Below are positions 1 through 5,005 of a stretch of 5,005 nt of DNA, piece after piece. The position numbers and the translations under genes are program-made. The stretch is from Microbacterium sp. (lineage in GTDB: Bacteria; Actinomycetota; Actinomycetes; Actinomycetales; Microbacteriaceae). The stretch lies in the NCBI GenBank assembly GCA_031286555.1, contig JAITUD010000414.1, forward strand, positions 1 to 5,005, written 5' to 3'. The notes beneath the pieces are model-generated. The model searched no databases and was not told where the DNA came from. It was given only the letters and a program-made list of their open reading frames with translations. Positions within the stretch are counted from its first letter, which is position 1, and every line of letters starts with the position of its first letter.

Positions 1-384
1 ACCGAGTTCCGCGACGGCGCAGCCCCCTGGCCCACGCTCCGCCAGGAGGGCCCGAAGGTGTTCCGCTGGGCCGTCTGGGAGATGGCCAAGGTCGCGCGCG
101 AGGCGCTGGACCGCGCAGGAATCGAGGCCTCCGACCTCGCCGCGTTCATCCCGCACCAGGCCAACATGCGCATCATCGACGAGTTCGCCAAGCAGCTCAA
201 GCTGCCGGAGACCACCGTCATCGCGCGTGACATCGAGACCACGGGCAACACCTCGGCGGCATCCATCCCGCTGGCGACGCACCGCCTGCTGCAGGAGCAC
301 CCGGAGCTGTCCGGCGGACTCGCGCTGCAGATCGGCTTCGGCGCGGGCCTGGTCTTCGCCGCCCAGGTCGTCGTCCTCCCCTGA
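1..384 (+). CDS. fabH: 3-oxoacyl-ACP synthase III (FabH), 3' part only
   Basis: This is the C-terminal 127 residues of FabH. The reading frame is open from base 1 and stops at TGA 382-384; the start lies upstream of the window. FabH begins fatty-acid synthesis in the cytoplasm by condensing an acyl-CoA primer with malonyl-ACP. Two of its three catalytic residues are visible. The histidine lies in IPHQANMRIID (fragment residue 52, bases 154-156). The asparagine lies in TTGNTSAASIP (fragment residue 83, bases 247-249). Their spacing of 31 matches the His/Asn spacing of about 30 in E. coli FabH. The C-terminal glycine-rich strand (LQIGFGAGLVFAAQVVV) is also typical. The catalytic cysteine and roughly 200 N-terminal residues are outside the window. 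The gene leads into acpP after 64 bases and belongs to the fab operon. Primer preference cannot be judged from this part. The GTG at 58 is internal and is not the start. Confidence 0.96.
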   Translation, partial: TEFRDGAAPWPTLRQEGPKVFRWAVWEMAKVAREALDRAGIEASDLAAFIPHQANMRIIDEFAKQLKLPETTVIARDIETTGNTSAASIPLATHRLLQEHPELSGGLALQIGFGAGLVFAAQVVVLP

Positions 385-408
385 GAACGCTCACCCGTTC
401 CCTAGACT
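381..408 (+). promoter_or_regulatory. Possible internal promoter for acpP
   Basis: The fabH-acpP gap holds TAGACT at 403-408, which fits the actinobacterial -10 pattern TAnnnT. CTGAGA at 381-386 lies 16 bases upstream and matches four of six -35 bases. Transcription would start near 415, about 34 bases before the acpP ATG. Copies of GTTCC at 397-401, 409-413 and 416-420 surround the -10. A separate promoter would fit the usual high demand for ACP, but the -35 overlaps the fabH stop and is weak, so this is tentative. Confidence 0.3.
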
Positions 409-448
409 GTTCCCGGTTCCGAATACCACCCCAAGAAAGAGGAAAGAA

Positions 449-697
449 ATGGCTCTCACCAACGACGAGGTCCTCGCGGGCCTGGCTGAGCTCATCACCG
501 ACGAGACCGGCATCGACGCGTCCGAGGTCGCCCTGGAGAAGTCGTTCACCGACGACCTCGACATCGACTCGATCTCGATGATGACGATCGTCGTCAACGC
601 CGAGGAGAAGTTCGGCGTCACCATCCCCGACGACGAGGTCAAGAACCTGAAGACCGTAGGCGACGCCGTCAGCTTCATCGTCGCCGGCGCGGAGTAA
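449..697 (+). CDS. acpP: Acyl carrier protein
   Basis: This small acidic protein of 82 residues carries growing acyl chains as thioesters on a 4'-phosphopantetheine arm and is the shared substrate carrier of FabH, FabF and the rest of the type II synthase. The attachment serine is Ser41 in DLDIDSISMM. The usual DSL motif reads DSI here, which is a conservative change. Helices I to IV are recognisable, with the acidic recognition helix after Ser41 (VVNAEEKFGVTIPDDEV). The length matches the family norm of about 75-85. The ATG at 449 was chosen because MALTNDEVLAGL is a typical ACP N-terminus and a purine-rich ribosome binding site (AGAGGAAAG, 438-446) lies just upstream. The frame is open further upstream, but that stretch overlaps fabH and does not resemble ACP. 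The gene sits between fabH and fabF, and a strong hairpin follows its stop. Confidence 0.97.
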   Translation: MALTNDEVLAGLAELITDETGIDASEVALEKSFTDDLDIDSISMMTIVVNAEEKFGVTIPDDEVKNLKTVGDAVSFIVAGAE

Positions 698-704
698 TTC
701 CCGT

Positions 705-742
705 GGATGCCACCCCCGCACACCCTGCGGGGCGTGGCATCC
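705..742 (+). terminator. Strong hairpin in the acpP-fabF gap (attenuator or processing element)
   Basis: The arms 705-720 and 726-742 form a 16-bp stem. GGATGCCAC pairs with GTGGCATCC and CCCCGCA pairs with TGCGGGG. C733 is the only bulge, and the loop is five bases (721-725). The hairpin begins seven bases after the acpP stop. No T-tract follows, so it is not a textbook intrinsic terminator. It may stop part of the transcription or protect the 3' end of an acpP message, which would give more ACP than FabF. The structure is seen directly; the role is inferred. Confidence 0.6.
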
Positions 743-777
743 GCCGTCCCTGAACGATCCCCACGAAGGAACCATCC

Positions 778-2019
778 ATGACCAAGCGCATCGTCGTGAC
801 CGGTATCGGCGCCACGTCCGCCCTCGGCGGCACGGCCCCGGAGAACTGGCAGAACCTGCTTGCGGGAGTCCCCGGCGCGCACACCCTGCCCCACGAGTGG
901 ATCGAGACGTACCAGATCCCCGTGAAGTTCGCCGCCGAGGCATCCGTCCGCCCCGAGGAGGTGCTTCCCCGGCACGAGGCCAAGCGCCTCGACCCCTCGA
1001 CCCAATTCGCGCTGATCGCGGCGCGCGAGGCGTGGGAGGACGCCGGATCGCCCGAGATCGAGCCCGAACGACTCGGCATCGACTGGGCCACCGGCATCGG
1101 CGGCGTCTGGACGCTTCTCGACGCCTGGGACACGCTGCGTGAGAAGGGCCCCCGTCGGGTGATGCCGCTCACCGTCCCGATGCTGATGCCGAACGCGGGC
1201 GCGGGCAACCTGTCGCTGCAGTTCGGCGCGAAGGCCTTCGCCCGCACCGTGGTCAGCGCATGCGCCTCCAGCACCGAGTCCCTCGTGAACGCCTACGAGC
1301 ACCTGCAGGACGGTCTGGCCGACGTGGTCATCGCCGGCGGTGCGGAGTCCGCGATCCACCCGATCACGATGGCCTCCTTCTCCTCGGCCCAGGCGCTCTC
1401 CCGCCGCAACGACGACCCCGAGGGCGCGTCGCGTCCTGGTGCAGTCGACCGCGACGGATTCGTCATGGGCGAGGGCGGTGCCGCGCTCGTGCTCGAGACC
1501 GAGGAGCACGCCAAGGCCCGTGGCGCGAAGATCTACGCAGAGCTCGTGGGCGGCGGCGTGACCGCCGACTCGTACCACATCACCGGCAACGACCCGACGG
1601 GTGCGGGCGCGGCCCGTGCCGTCGAGGCGGCTCTCGAGCAGGCCGGTGCGACTCCCGACGAGGTGACGCACATCAACGCGCACCTCACCTCGACCCCGGT
1701 CGGCGACCCGAACGAGTACGAGGCGCTCAGGCGTGTCTTCGGCGAGCGGATCACCGAGATCCCGGTGTCGGGCACGAAGGCCTCCACCGGCCACCTGCTC
1801 GGCGGCACCGGTGCGCTGGAGGCGGTCTACACGGTGCTGGCCCTGCGCGATCGCGTCGCCCCACCGACGATCAACATGACCGAGCAGGACCCGGCCGTGC
1901 CGTTCAAGCTGTCCGGTGAGCCGCAGGCTCTCGGCGAGGGCCCGCAGCTCGCGATCAGCAACTCGTTCGGCTTCGGCGGTCACAACGCGGTCGTCGCGTT
2001 CCGCAGCTACGACGGCTGA
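778..2019 (+). CDS. fabF: 3-oxoacyl-ACP synthase II (FabF)
   Basis: This 413-residue elongating ketosynthase condenses acyl-ACP with malonyl-ACP in each round of chain extension in the cytoplasm. The thiolase-fold active site is complete. The nucleophile is Cys162 in VVSACASSTES, the two histidines are His302 in INAHLTSTPVGD and His339 in STGHLLGGTGALE, and the lysine is Lys334 in GTKASTGH. The C-terminal loop NSFGFGGHN (395-403) holds the gatekeeper phenylalanine, Phe399. The length is normal for FabF. The start ATG at 778 has AAGGAA (766-771) six bases upstream, and MTKRIVVTGIGATSALG is a standard FabF N-terminus. One oddity is a leucine directly after the first catalytic histidine, where Gly or Ala is more usual. 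The gene lies 80 bases after acpP, with a hairpin between them, and ends the fab operon. The similar KasA/KasB enzymes of mycobacteria are a related alternative, but in this context FabF is the better name. Confidence 0.97.
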   Translation: MTKRIVVTGIGATSALGGTAPENWQNLLAGVPGAHTLPHEWIETYQIPVKFAAEASVRPEEVLPRHEAKRLDPSTQFALIAAREAWEDAGSPEIEPERLGIDWATGIGGVWTLLDAWDTLREKGPRRVMPLTVPMLMPNAGAGNLSLQFGAKAFARTVVSACASSTESLVNAYEHLQDGLADVVIAGGAESAIHPITMASFSSAQALSRRNDDPEGASRPGAVDRDGFVMGEGGAALVLETEEHAKARGAKIYAELVGGGVTADSYHITGNDPTGAGAARAVEAALEQAGATPDEVTHINAHLTSTPVGDPNEYEALRRVFGERITEIPVSGTKASTGHLLGGTGALEAVYTVLALRDRVAPPTINMTEQDPAVPFKLSGEPQALGEGPQLAISNSFGFGGHNAVVAFRSYDG

Positions 2020-2021
2020 CG

Positions 2022-2039
2022 CACACACACACACACACA
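2022..2039. repeat. (CA)9 dinucleotide tract
   Basis: Nine uninterrupted CA units begin two bases after the fabF stop and run directly into the stem of the terminator hairpin. On the minus strand they read (TG)9, immediately downstream of the hairpin, where a terminator's U-tract would be. Pure dinucleotide tracts of this length are uncommon in bacterial chromosomes and may change length by slippage. The tract lies outside coding sequence. Confidence 0.9.
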
Positions 2040-2080
2040 TGCGAAGACGCCCCCGGGAAACCCCGGGGGCGTCTTCGCAT
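2039..2080. terminator. Bidirectional terminator between fabF and the membrane-protein gene
   Basis: The arms 2039-2057 and 2062-2080 are perfectly complementary over 19 bp around an AAAC loop (2058-2061), with a core of CCCCCGGG paired to CCCGGGGG. The element sits between two convergent genes, 19 bases after the fabF stop and three bases after the stop of the minus-strand gene. Neither side has a T-run. The plus side continues with mixed sequence, and the minus side with (TG)9. The stem is stable enough to end both transcripts, as often seen in GC-rich actinobacteria. Confidence 0.85.
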
Positions 2081-2083
2081 CAG

Positions 2084-2740
2084 TCACCGCCGCGCGAGCA
2101 GTCTGGTGCGCGATCCGCGCATCCTCGTGAGACGCGGCAGGAACCAGCCGATCAACGGACCGACTCCGAACGCGACCAGCACGGGGCCCACGCCGACCGG
2201 ACCACCGAGCAGGAATCCGATCACCAGGACGCTGCCCTCGATCAGTGTGCGGACGATCCACACGCGCCAACCGGTGCGTTCGACCAGACCGGTCATCAGC
2301 CCGTCCCGTGGACCCGGCCCGAAGTCGGCGGAGATGTAGAGGCCGGTCGCGAATGCCAGCAGCACGAGCCCGAACAGGAACAGCGGCACTCCCACCCAGA
2401 GCGAGGGTGCCGGCGGGATCAGCCACAGGGCGAGATCCGCGCTCGGTCCGATCAGCAGGGCATTGATCACCGTGCCGAGGCCCAGGCGCTGCCGGAGCGG
2501 GACCCAGAGCAGCAGCACCGCGACCGCGGTGAGGTTCGTCACGAGACCGTACCCGAGGCCGGTGCTCGACGAGATGCCGAGCGACAGCACGTCCCACGGT
2601 GCCACGCCGATGCCTCCGCGGATCATCAGGGCCAACGCCACGCCGTACAGGAACAGACCTGCGACCAGCTGGACCAGGCGCTCGACGAGGTCTTTCGGAC
2701 CGCTGGCCGAAAGGGGCAGGAAGATCGAACTCACGCGCAT
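2084..2740 (-). CDS. YczE/YyaS/YitT-family membrane protein
   Basis: This is a polytopic inner-membrane protein of 218 residues. About five to six hydrophobic segments are visible, near residues 22-40, 62-82, 90-110, 113-135, 157-178 and 181-202. Conserved motifs of the YczE group are present: GIGVAPWDVLSLGIS (44-58), GLGYGLV (61-67), VINALLIGP (91-99), and YISADFGPGPRDGLMTGL (135-152) followed by an Arg/Glu pair in VRTLIEG. The C-terminus is very basic and probably cytoplasmic. The biochemical function of the family is unknown to me; transport is possible but unproven. I chose the ATG at 2740 because the open frame further upstream crosses into the divergent regulator and loses membrane character. 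The ribosome site is poor (GGGG two bases before it), and a GTG two codons later (2734) would be better spaced. It is divergent from a MocR regulator, a pairing reported for this family, and is probably its target. Confidence 0.88.
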   Translation of the reverse strand: MRVSSIFLPLSASGPKDLVERLVQLVAGLFLYGVALALMIRGGIGVAPWDVLSLGISSSTGLGYGLVTNLTAVAVLLLWVPLRQRLGLGTVINALLIGPSADLALWLIPPAPSLWVGVPLFLFGLVLLAFATGLYISADFGPGPRDGLMTGLVERTGWRVWIVRTLIEGSVLVIGFLLGGPVGVGPVLVAFGVGPLIGWFLPRLTRMRGSRTRLLARR

Positions 2741-2762
2741 GTCCCCATGGTGCCCGCGACAC

Positions 2763-2791
2763 AGTATCCACTCGCCGGACCACTCGGTGAA
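2763..2791 (-). promoter_or_regulatory. Promoter of the YczE-type gene
   Basis: Read on the minus strand, TTCACC (2791-2786) and GATACT (2768-2763) are separated by exactly 17 bases and each match four of six consensus bases. The predicted start of transcription is near 2756, leaving a leader of about 16 bases before the ATG at 2740. Two CCACT half-sites overlap the -10 and the spacer, as expected for a repressor or activator site. No equally good promoter was found for the divergent regulator. Confidence 0.5.
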
Positions 2792-2817
2792 AAGTGGACT
2801 CCCGTATTCAGACCACT
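2768..2817. promoter_or_regulatory. Putative MocR operator: four CCACT/AGTGG half-sites
   Basis: Copies of CCACT lie at 2768-2772, 2780-2784 and 2813-2817, with an inverted copy (AGTGG) at 2793-2797. Two extend to GACCACT (2778-2784 and 2811-2817), exactly 33 bp apart, about three helical turns, with the inverted copy between them. This resembles the known arrangement at Bacillus GabR, where two direct repeats about 34 bp apart enclose an inverted one. The sites cover the whole divergent promoter region. The repeats are seen directly; binding by the neighbouring MocR protein is inferred. Confidence 0.55.
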
Positions 2818-2836
2818 TATCGGGCAAACTGGACGT

Positions 2837-4243
2837 ATGGTCTCCCGCATGGTCGAACAGCTCGGCACGCAGAGCGTCGCCGGTGCGACCGCACGCGTGC
2901 TCGCCGAGCAGATCCGCGCTCTGATCCTGGACGGTCGGATGACCGTCGGAGAACGCGTGCCCAGTGAGCGCGCACTTGCCGCCGAGCTGCGTCGCTCCCG
3001 CTCCACGATCACCCGCGCGTACGACCTGCTGCACGACGACGGCTACCTCACCCGGGTGCACGGCGGAGGCACCAGGGTCGCTCTGCCGAGCTTCTCGGCT
3101 CTCCCGCTGCCGTCAGCCGACAGCAGCACCGCGATCGATCTGTCCATCGCATCGATGGACTCCACCCCCGGCCTCTACGACGCGACAGTCCGCTCCCTGC
3201 CACGCCTGGCGGCGCTGCGCGGCACCAGCGGCTATTCGCTGCAGGGTCTGCCGGAGCTGCGGGATGCCGTCGCCGGCCGTTTCACCGAGCGCGGCGTTCC
3301 GACATCCGCCGAGCAGATCATCATCACCTCGGGGGCGCTGAACGCCGTCAACCTCATCCTCACCGCGATCGGCAAGCGCGGCGAGAGAGCGCTGGTCGAG
3401 CAGCCGACGTTCCCGCACGCCCTGGAGTCGCTGCACCTGCACGGCTACCGGCTGCTGCCCACTCCCGTCGACGTCACGGGATGGGACTCCGCACACCTGA
3501 TGGACCAGTTGCTGCGTGCACGCCCCGCCGTCGCCTACCTGATCCCGGACTTCCACAACCCCACCGGGGCCACCCTTCCGGAGGAGAGCCGATCACGCAT
3601 CGCCGCCACGGCCCGCAGCGCCGGGACGACGATGATCATCGACGAGACCACCGCCGAACTCGAGATCGACCGCGGATGGGCGCCGACTCCCCTGGCGGCA
3701 GCCGGCCCGCACGTGGTCACAGTCGGCTCCATGTCGAAGATCGCCTGGGGCGGCATGCGCATCGGGTGGATCCGTGCGGAGCGCGCGCTGATCGAGCGGA
3801 TGCTCGCCGTGCGGCCTTCCTTCGAGCTCGGCACCGCCCTGCTCGAGCAGTGCATCGCCGCGGAACTGCTCGCGGACATGCCCGCGCTGACCGCACACGT
3901 GCGCGAGCGCCTGCGCGCCGGTCGTGCAGCCGTCGAGGCAGGTCTCGCCGACATCGACGGTCTGGAGATGCCGCCGACGCCCGGCGGGTTGTCCGCCTGG
4001 GTGGATCTCGGCACTCCGGTGTCGACGAGGCTCGCACTCGCCGCACGGGAGCACGGGCTGATCGTTCCGCCCGGTCCTCGTTTCACCACCGGCGGCGTAC
4101 TGGAACGGCGGCTGCGGATTCCGATCACGCTGCCGCCGGAGCGGACCGCCGTGGCGCTGACGCGACTGCGGAGCGCATGGTCGGACATCCACGGGACCAG
4201 TGATGTGGACGGGTCCGCGCTGCCGACGATGGCGGTCATCTGA
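2837..4243 (+). CDS. MocR-family transcriptional regulator (GntR winged helix fused to PLP aminotransferase-like domain)
   Basis: This regulator has 468 residues, the usual MocR length. Residues 15-82 form a GntR-type winged helix (VPSERALAAELRRSRSTITRAYDLL, then the wing YLTRVHGGGTRV). A linker follows to about residue 110, then a fold-type I aminotransferase-like domain. PLP-site features are Asn241 in DFHNPTG, Asp269 in MIIDETTAE and the Schiff-base Lys301 in GSMSKIAWGGMRIGW. The C-terminal RRLRIPITLP holds the arginine expected to bind a substrate carboxylate. The tyrosine that often follows the Asp (DxxY) is absent. Members usually sense PLP or an amino-acid adduct and regulate a neighbouring gene, here most likely the divergent YczE-type gene. 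The start is uncertain: ATG 2837 and ATG 2849 both precede the helix and neither has a clear ribosome site; a leaderless message is possible. The open frame upstream of 2837 is antisense to the membrane-protein gene and was not included. The regulated ligand is not known from sequence. Confidence 0.93.
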   Translation: MVSRMVEQLGTQSVAGATARVLAEQIRALILDGRMTVGERVPSERALAAELRRSRSTITRAYDLLHDDGYLTRVHGGGTRVALPSFSALPLPSADSSTAIDLSIASMDSTPGLYDATVRSLPRLAALRGTSGYSLQGLPELRDAVAGRFTERGVPTSAEQIIITSGALNAVNLILTAIGKRGERALVEQPTFPHALESLHLHGYRLLPTPVDVTGWDSAHLMDQLLRARPAVAYLIPDFHNPTGATLPEESRSRIAATARSAGTTMIIDETTAELEIDRGWAPTPLAAAGPHVVTVGSMSKIAWGGMRIGWIRAERALIERMLAVRPSFELGTALLEQCIAAELLADMPALTAHVRERLRAGRAAVEAGLADIDGLEMPPTPGGLSAWVDLGTPVSTRLALAAREHGLIVPPGPRFTTGGVLERRLRIPITLPPERTAVALTRLRSAWSDIHGTSDVDGSALPTMAVI

Positions 4244-4257
4244 TCCGGACAAGACGA

Positions 4258-4283
4258 AGCCCCCGCCTTCCCCGGCGGGGGCT
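4258..4283. terminator. Bidirectional terminator between the MocR gene and the DUF3145 gene
   Basis: AGCCCCCGCC (4258-4267) pairs perfectly with GGCGGGGGCT (4274-4283) around a six-base loop. The hairpin lies 14 bases after the MocR stop and about 85 bases past the stop of the convergent DUF3145 gene. On the minus strand it is followed by a T-rich stretch (TCGTCTTGT). On the plus strand it is followed by CCTGTCCTATG. The position between convergent genes supports use in both directions. Confidence 0.8.
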
Positions 4284-4308
4284 CCTGTCCTATGCGAGAG
4301 ATTCGCCT

Positions 4309-4323
4309 TCCCGGTCTCCGGGA
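4309..4323. other. Small hairpin downstream of the DUF3145 gene
   Basis: TCCCGG (4309-4314) pairs with CCGGGA (4318-4323) around a three-base loop. It lies about 45 bases past the DUF3145 stop and could pause transcription before the larger hairpin at 4258-4283. The rest of the 4284-4368 gap holds nothing else I can support. Confidence 0.25.
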
Positions 4324-4368
4324 GCATTCACCGGATCCCGCTACTCGCGCCTCTCCCGCAAGTCTGTG

Positions 4369-4872
4369 TCAGCCCACCTTGTGGAGCCAGACGACGCGGG
4401 AGTCGTCGCTGGCGTGCCGGAACGGCTCCAGCTCCTCGTCCCAGGCCGCCCCGAGCGCCACGTCGAGCTCGCGCTGCAGCTCGGCGATGCTCCCGGCCGC
4501 GATCTCCATCGCGTACCGGATGCGGTCCTCGCCGATGACGATGTTGCCCGCGGCATCCGTCTGCGCGTAGTGGATGCCGAGGTCGGGCGTGTGCAGCCAG
4601 CGCCCGCCGTCGCTGCGGGGCGTGGGGTCCTCGGAGACCTCGAAGCGCAGATGCTCCCACCCGCGGATCGCGGTCGCGAGAGCGGCACCCGTGCCCACCG
4701 GACCGTCCCAGTAGAACTCCGCGCGTCGCGTGCCCTGCTGCACCGGCTGGTCGCTCCAGTCGAAGTTGACGGCACGACCGAGAGCGCGTCCCACCGCCCA
4801 TTCGAGGTGCGGGCAGAGCGCGCGAGGCGAGGAGTGGATGTAGACCACTCCCCGTGCGTATCCCGTCGCCAT
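4369..4872 (-). CDS. DUF3145 family protein
   Basis: The 167-residue protein matches the actinobacterial DUF3145 family as I remember it. Hallmarks are the N-terminal RGVVYIHSSPRALCPHLEWA (residues 7-26), then WDGPVGTGAALATAIRGW, LRFEVSEDPT, a region ending HTPDLGIHYAQTDAAGNI, and a C-terminal helical stretch (IAELQRELDVALGAAWDEELEPFRH). No signal peptide or membrane segment is seen, so it is probably cytoplasmic. Its function is unknown to me. The ATG at 4872 has GGAGAG (4881-4876 on this strand) at good spacing and gives the expected N-terminus; a longer frame upstream lacks such support. A strong promoter lies about 70 bases upstream. The gene is convergent with the MocR gene. In other actinobacteria, as I recall, DUF3145 genes lie beside the fab genes, which hints at a role connected with fatty-acid synthesis, though nothing in this sequence proves it. 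Confidence 0.9.
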   Translation of the reverse strand: MATGYARGVVYIHSSPRALCPHLEWAVGRALGRAVNFDWSDQPVQQGTRRAEFYWDGPVGTGAALATAIRGWEHLRFEVSEDPTPRSDGGRWLHTPDLGIHYAQTDAAGNIVIGEDRIRYAMEIAAGSIAELQRELDVALGAAWDEELEPFRHASDDSRVVWLHKVG

Positions 4873-4945
4873 GATCTCTCCGTTTCATCAGGTGCGTCTT
4901 CCCCTACGACCTGAGCCACGGATGCTGGCGGACTATGCGGTTATA

Positions 4946-4975
4946 CGGCGATTATCGCCGACATTCCGAGGAATG
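4946..4975. promoter_or_regulatory. Twin palindromes over the DUF3145 promoter (putative operator)
   Basis: Two perfect dyads nearly touch. CGGCGAT-T-ATCGCCG (4946-4960) covers the -10, and CATTCC-GA-GGAATG (4962-4975) fills the spacer and reaches into the -35. Only one base separates them. Palindromes placed over both core promoter elements are typical of a binding site for one or two dimeric repressors. No cognate regulator is visible in the window. In RNA, only part of the first dyad would be transcribed, which argues against a terminator. Confidence 0.5.
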
Positions 4976-4979
4976 ACAA
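4951..4979 (-). promoter_or_regulatory. Sigma-70 type promoter of the DUF3145 gene
   Basis: On the minus strand, TTGTCA (4979-4974) and GATAAT (4956-4951) are separated by exactly 17 bases and each match five of six consensus bases. Transcription would begin near 4944, giving a leader of about 70 bases before the ATG at 4872. This is the best promoter match in the window. The remaining bases up to 5005 show no gene start that I can support. Confidence 0.6.
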
Positions 4980-5005
4980 GCATGTAACACAGAACGGCCC
5001 CGATC

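Noticed and set aside
391..2040. Long open frame of 549 codons on the minus strand
   Set aside because: It lies antisense to acpP and fabF, starts inside the CA tract, has low-complexity Arg/Gly/Val-rich sequence and no family resemblance. High GC content commonly gives such open shadow frames.
1916..2836. Open frame continuing upstream of the MocR gene
   Set aside because: It would cover the end of fabF, the terminator and the antisense of the membrane-protein gene. The sequence is Arg/Gln/Glu-rich and unlike any MocR N-terminus.
2805..2836. Promoter for the MocR gene (TATTCA 2805-2810, or CAAACT 2825-2830 with a leaderless start)
   Set aside because: Neither candidate has an acceptable -35, and the -10 matches are weak. 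The CAAACT spacing would put the start at the ATG, but the evidence is too thin to list as a feature.
2741..3061. Longer N-terminus for the YczE-type protein
   Set aside because: The extension is hydrophilic, crosses the divergent promoter region and is antisense to the winged-helix coding sequence.
2039..4283. The YczE-MocR cassette as a transposon or genomic island
   Set aside because: No transposase, integrase, terminal inverted repeats or target duplications are visible, and codon use matches the flanking genes.
3481..4327. Several open frames in and opposite the PLP domain of the MocR gene
   Set aside because: They are Arg-rich or low-complexity shadows of a gene whose own frame carries all the family motifs.
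4366..4914. Open frame of 182 codons on the plus strand opposite DUF3145
   Set aside because: It is the antisense of a well-supported gene, has no ribosome site and has no recognisable domain.

Overview
The window looks like chromosomal DNA from a high-GC actinobacterium, most likely Microbacterium or a close relative in Microbacteriaceae. The evidence is the GC-rich third codon positions throughout, the order fabH-acpP-fabF, a DUF3145 gene (a family I know only from actinobacteria), and protein sequences of actinobacterial type. This placement is recognition and inference; no database search was possible.

Left part (1-2019, + strand): the end of a type II fatty-acid synthase operon. It holds the 3' end of fabH (initiating ketoacyl-ACP synthase III), a complete acpP (acyl carrier protein) and a complete fabF (elongating ketoacyl-ACP synthase II). 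Together these prime and elongate acyl chains on ACP. A very stable hairpin sits between acpP and fabF and probably sets their relative expression. fabF is followed by a (CA)9 tract and a 19-bp hairpin that serves as a terminator between two convergent genes.

Middle part (2084-4243): a divergent pair. A YczE-type polytopic membrane protein lies on the minus strand. A MocR-type regulator (GntR winged helix fused to an aminotransferase-like PLP domain) lies on the plus strand. The 96-bp gap between them carries four CCACT/AGTGG half-sites and a good minus-strand promoter. The layout suggests that the regulator controls the membrane protein, and perhaps itself, through a PLP-related ligand. Bidirectional hairpin terminators close the pair on both sides, so it looks like a self-contained regulatory cassette.

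Right part (4258-5005): a DUF3145 protein on the minus strand, convergent with the regulator, with a clear ribosome binding site. Its near-consensus promoter is covered by two abutting perfect palindromes, probably an operator. As I recall, DUF3145 genes lie close to the fab cluster in other actinobacteria, so the membrane protein/MocR cassette appears to interrupt a conserved neighbourhood. No RNA genes, CRISPR arrays or transposases were seen. I do not see a wholly new system. The most interesting items are the regulatory sequences between genes.
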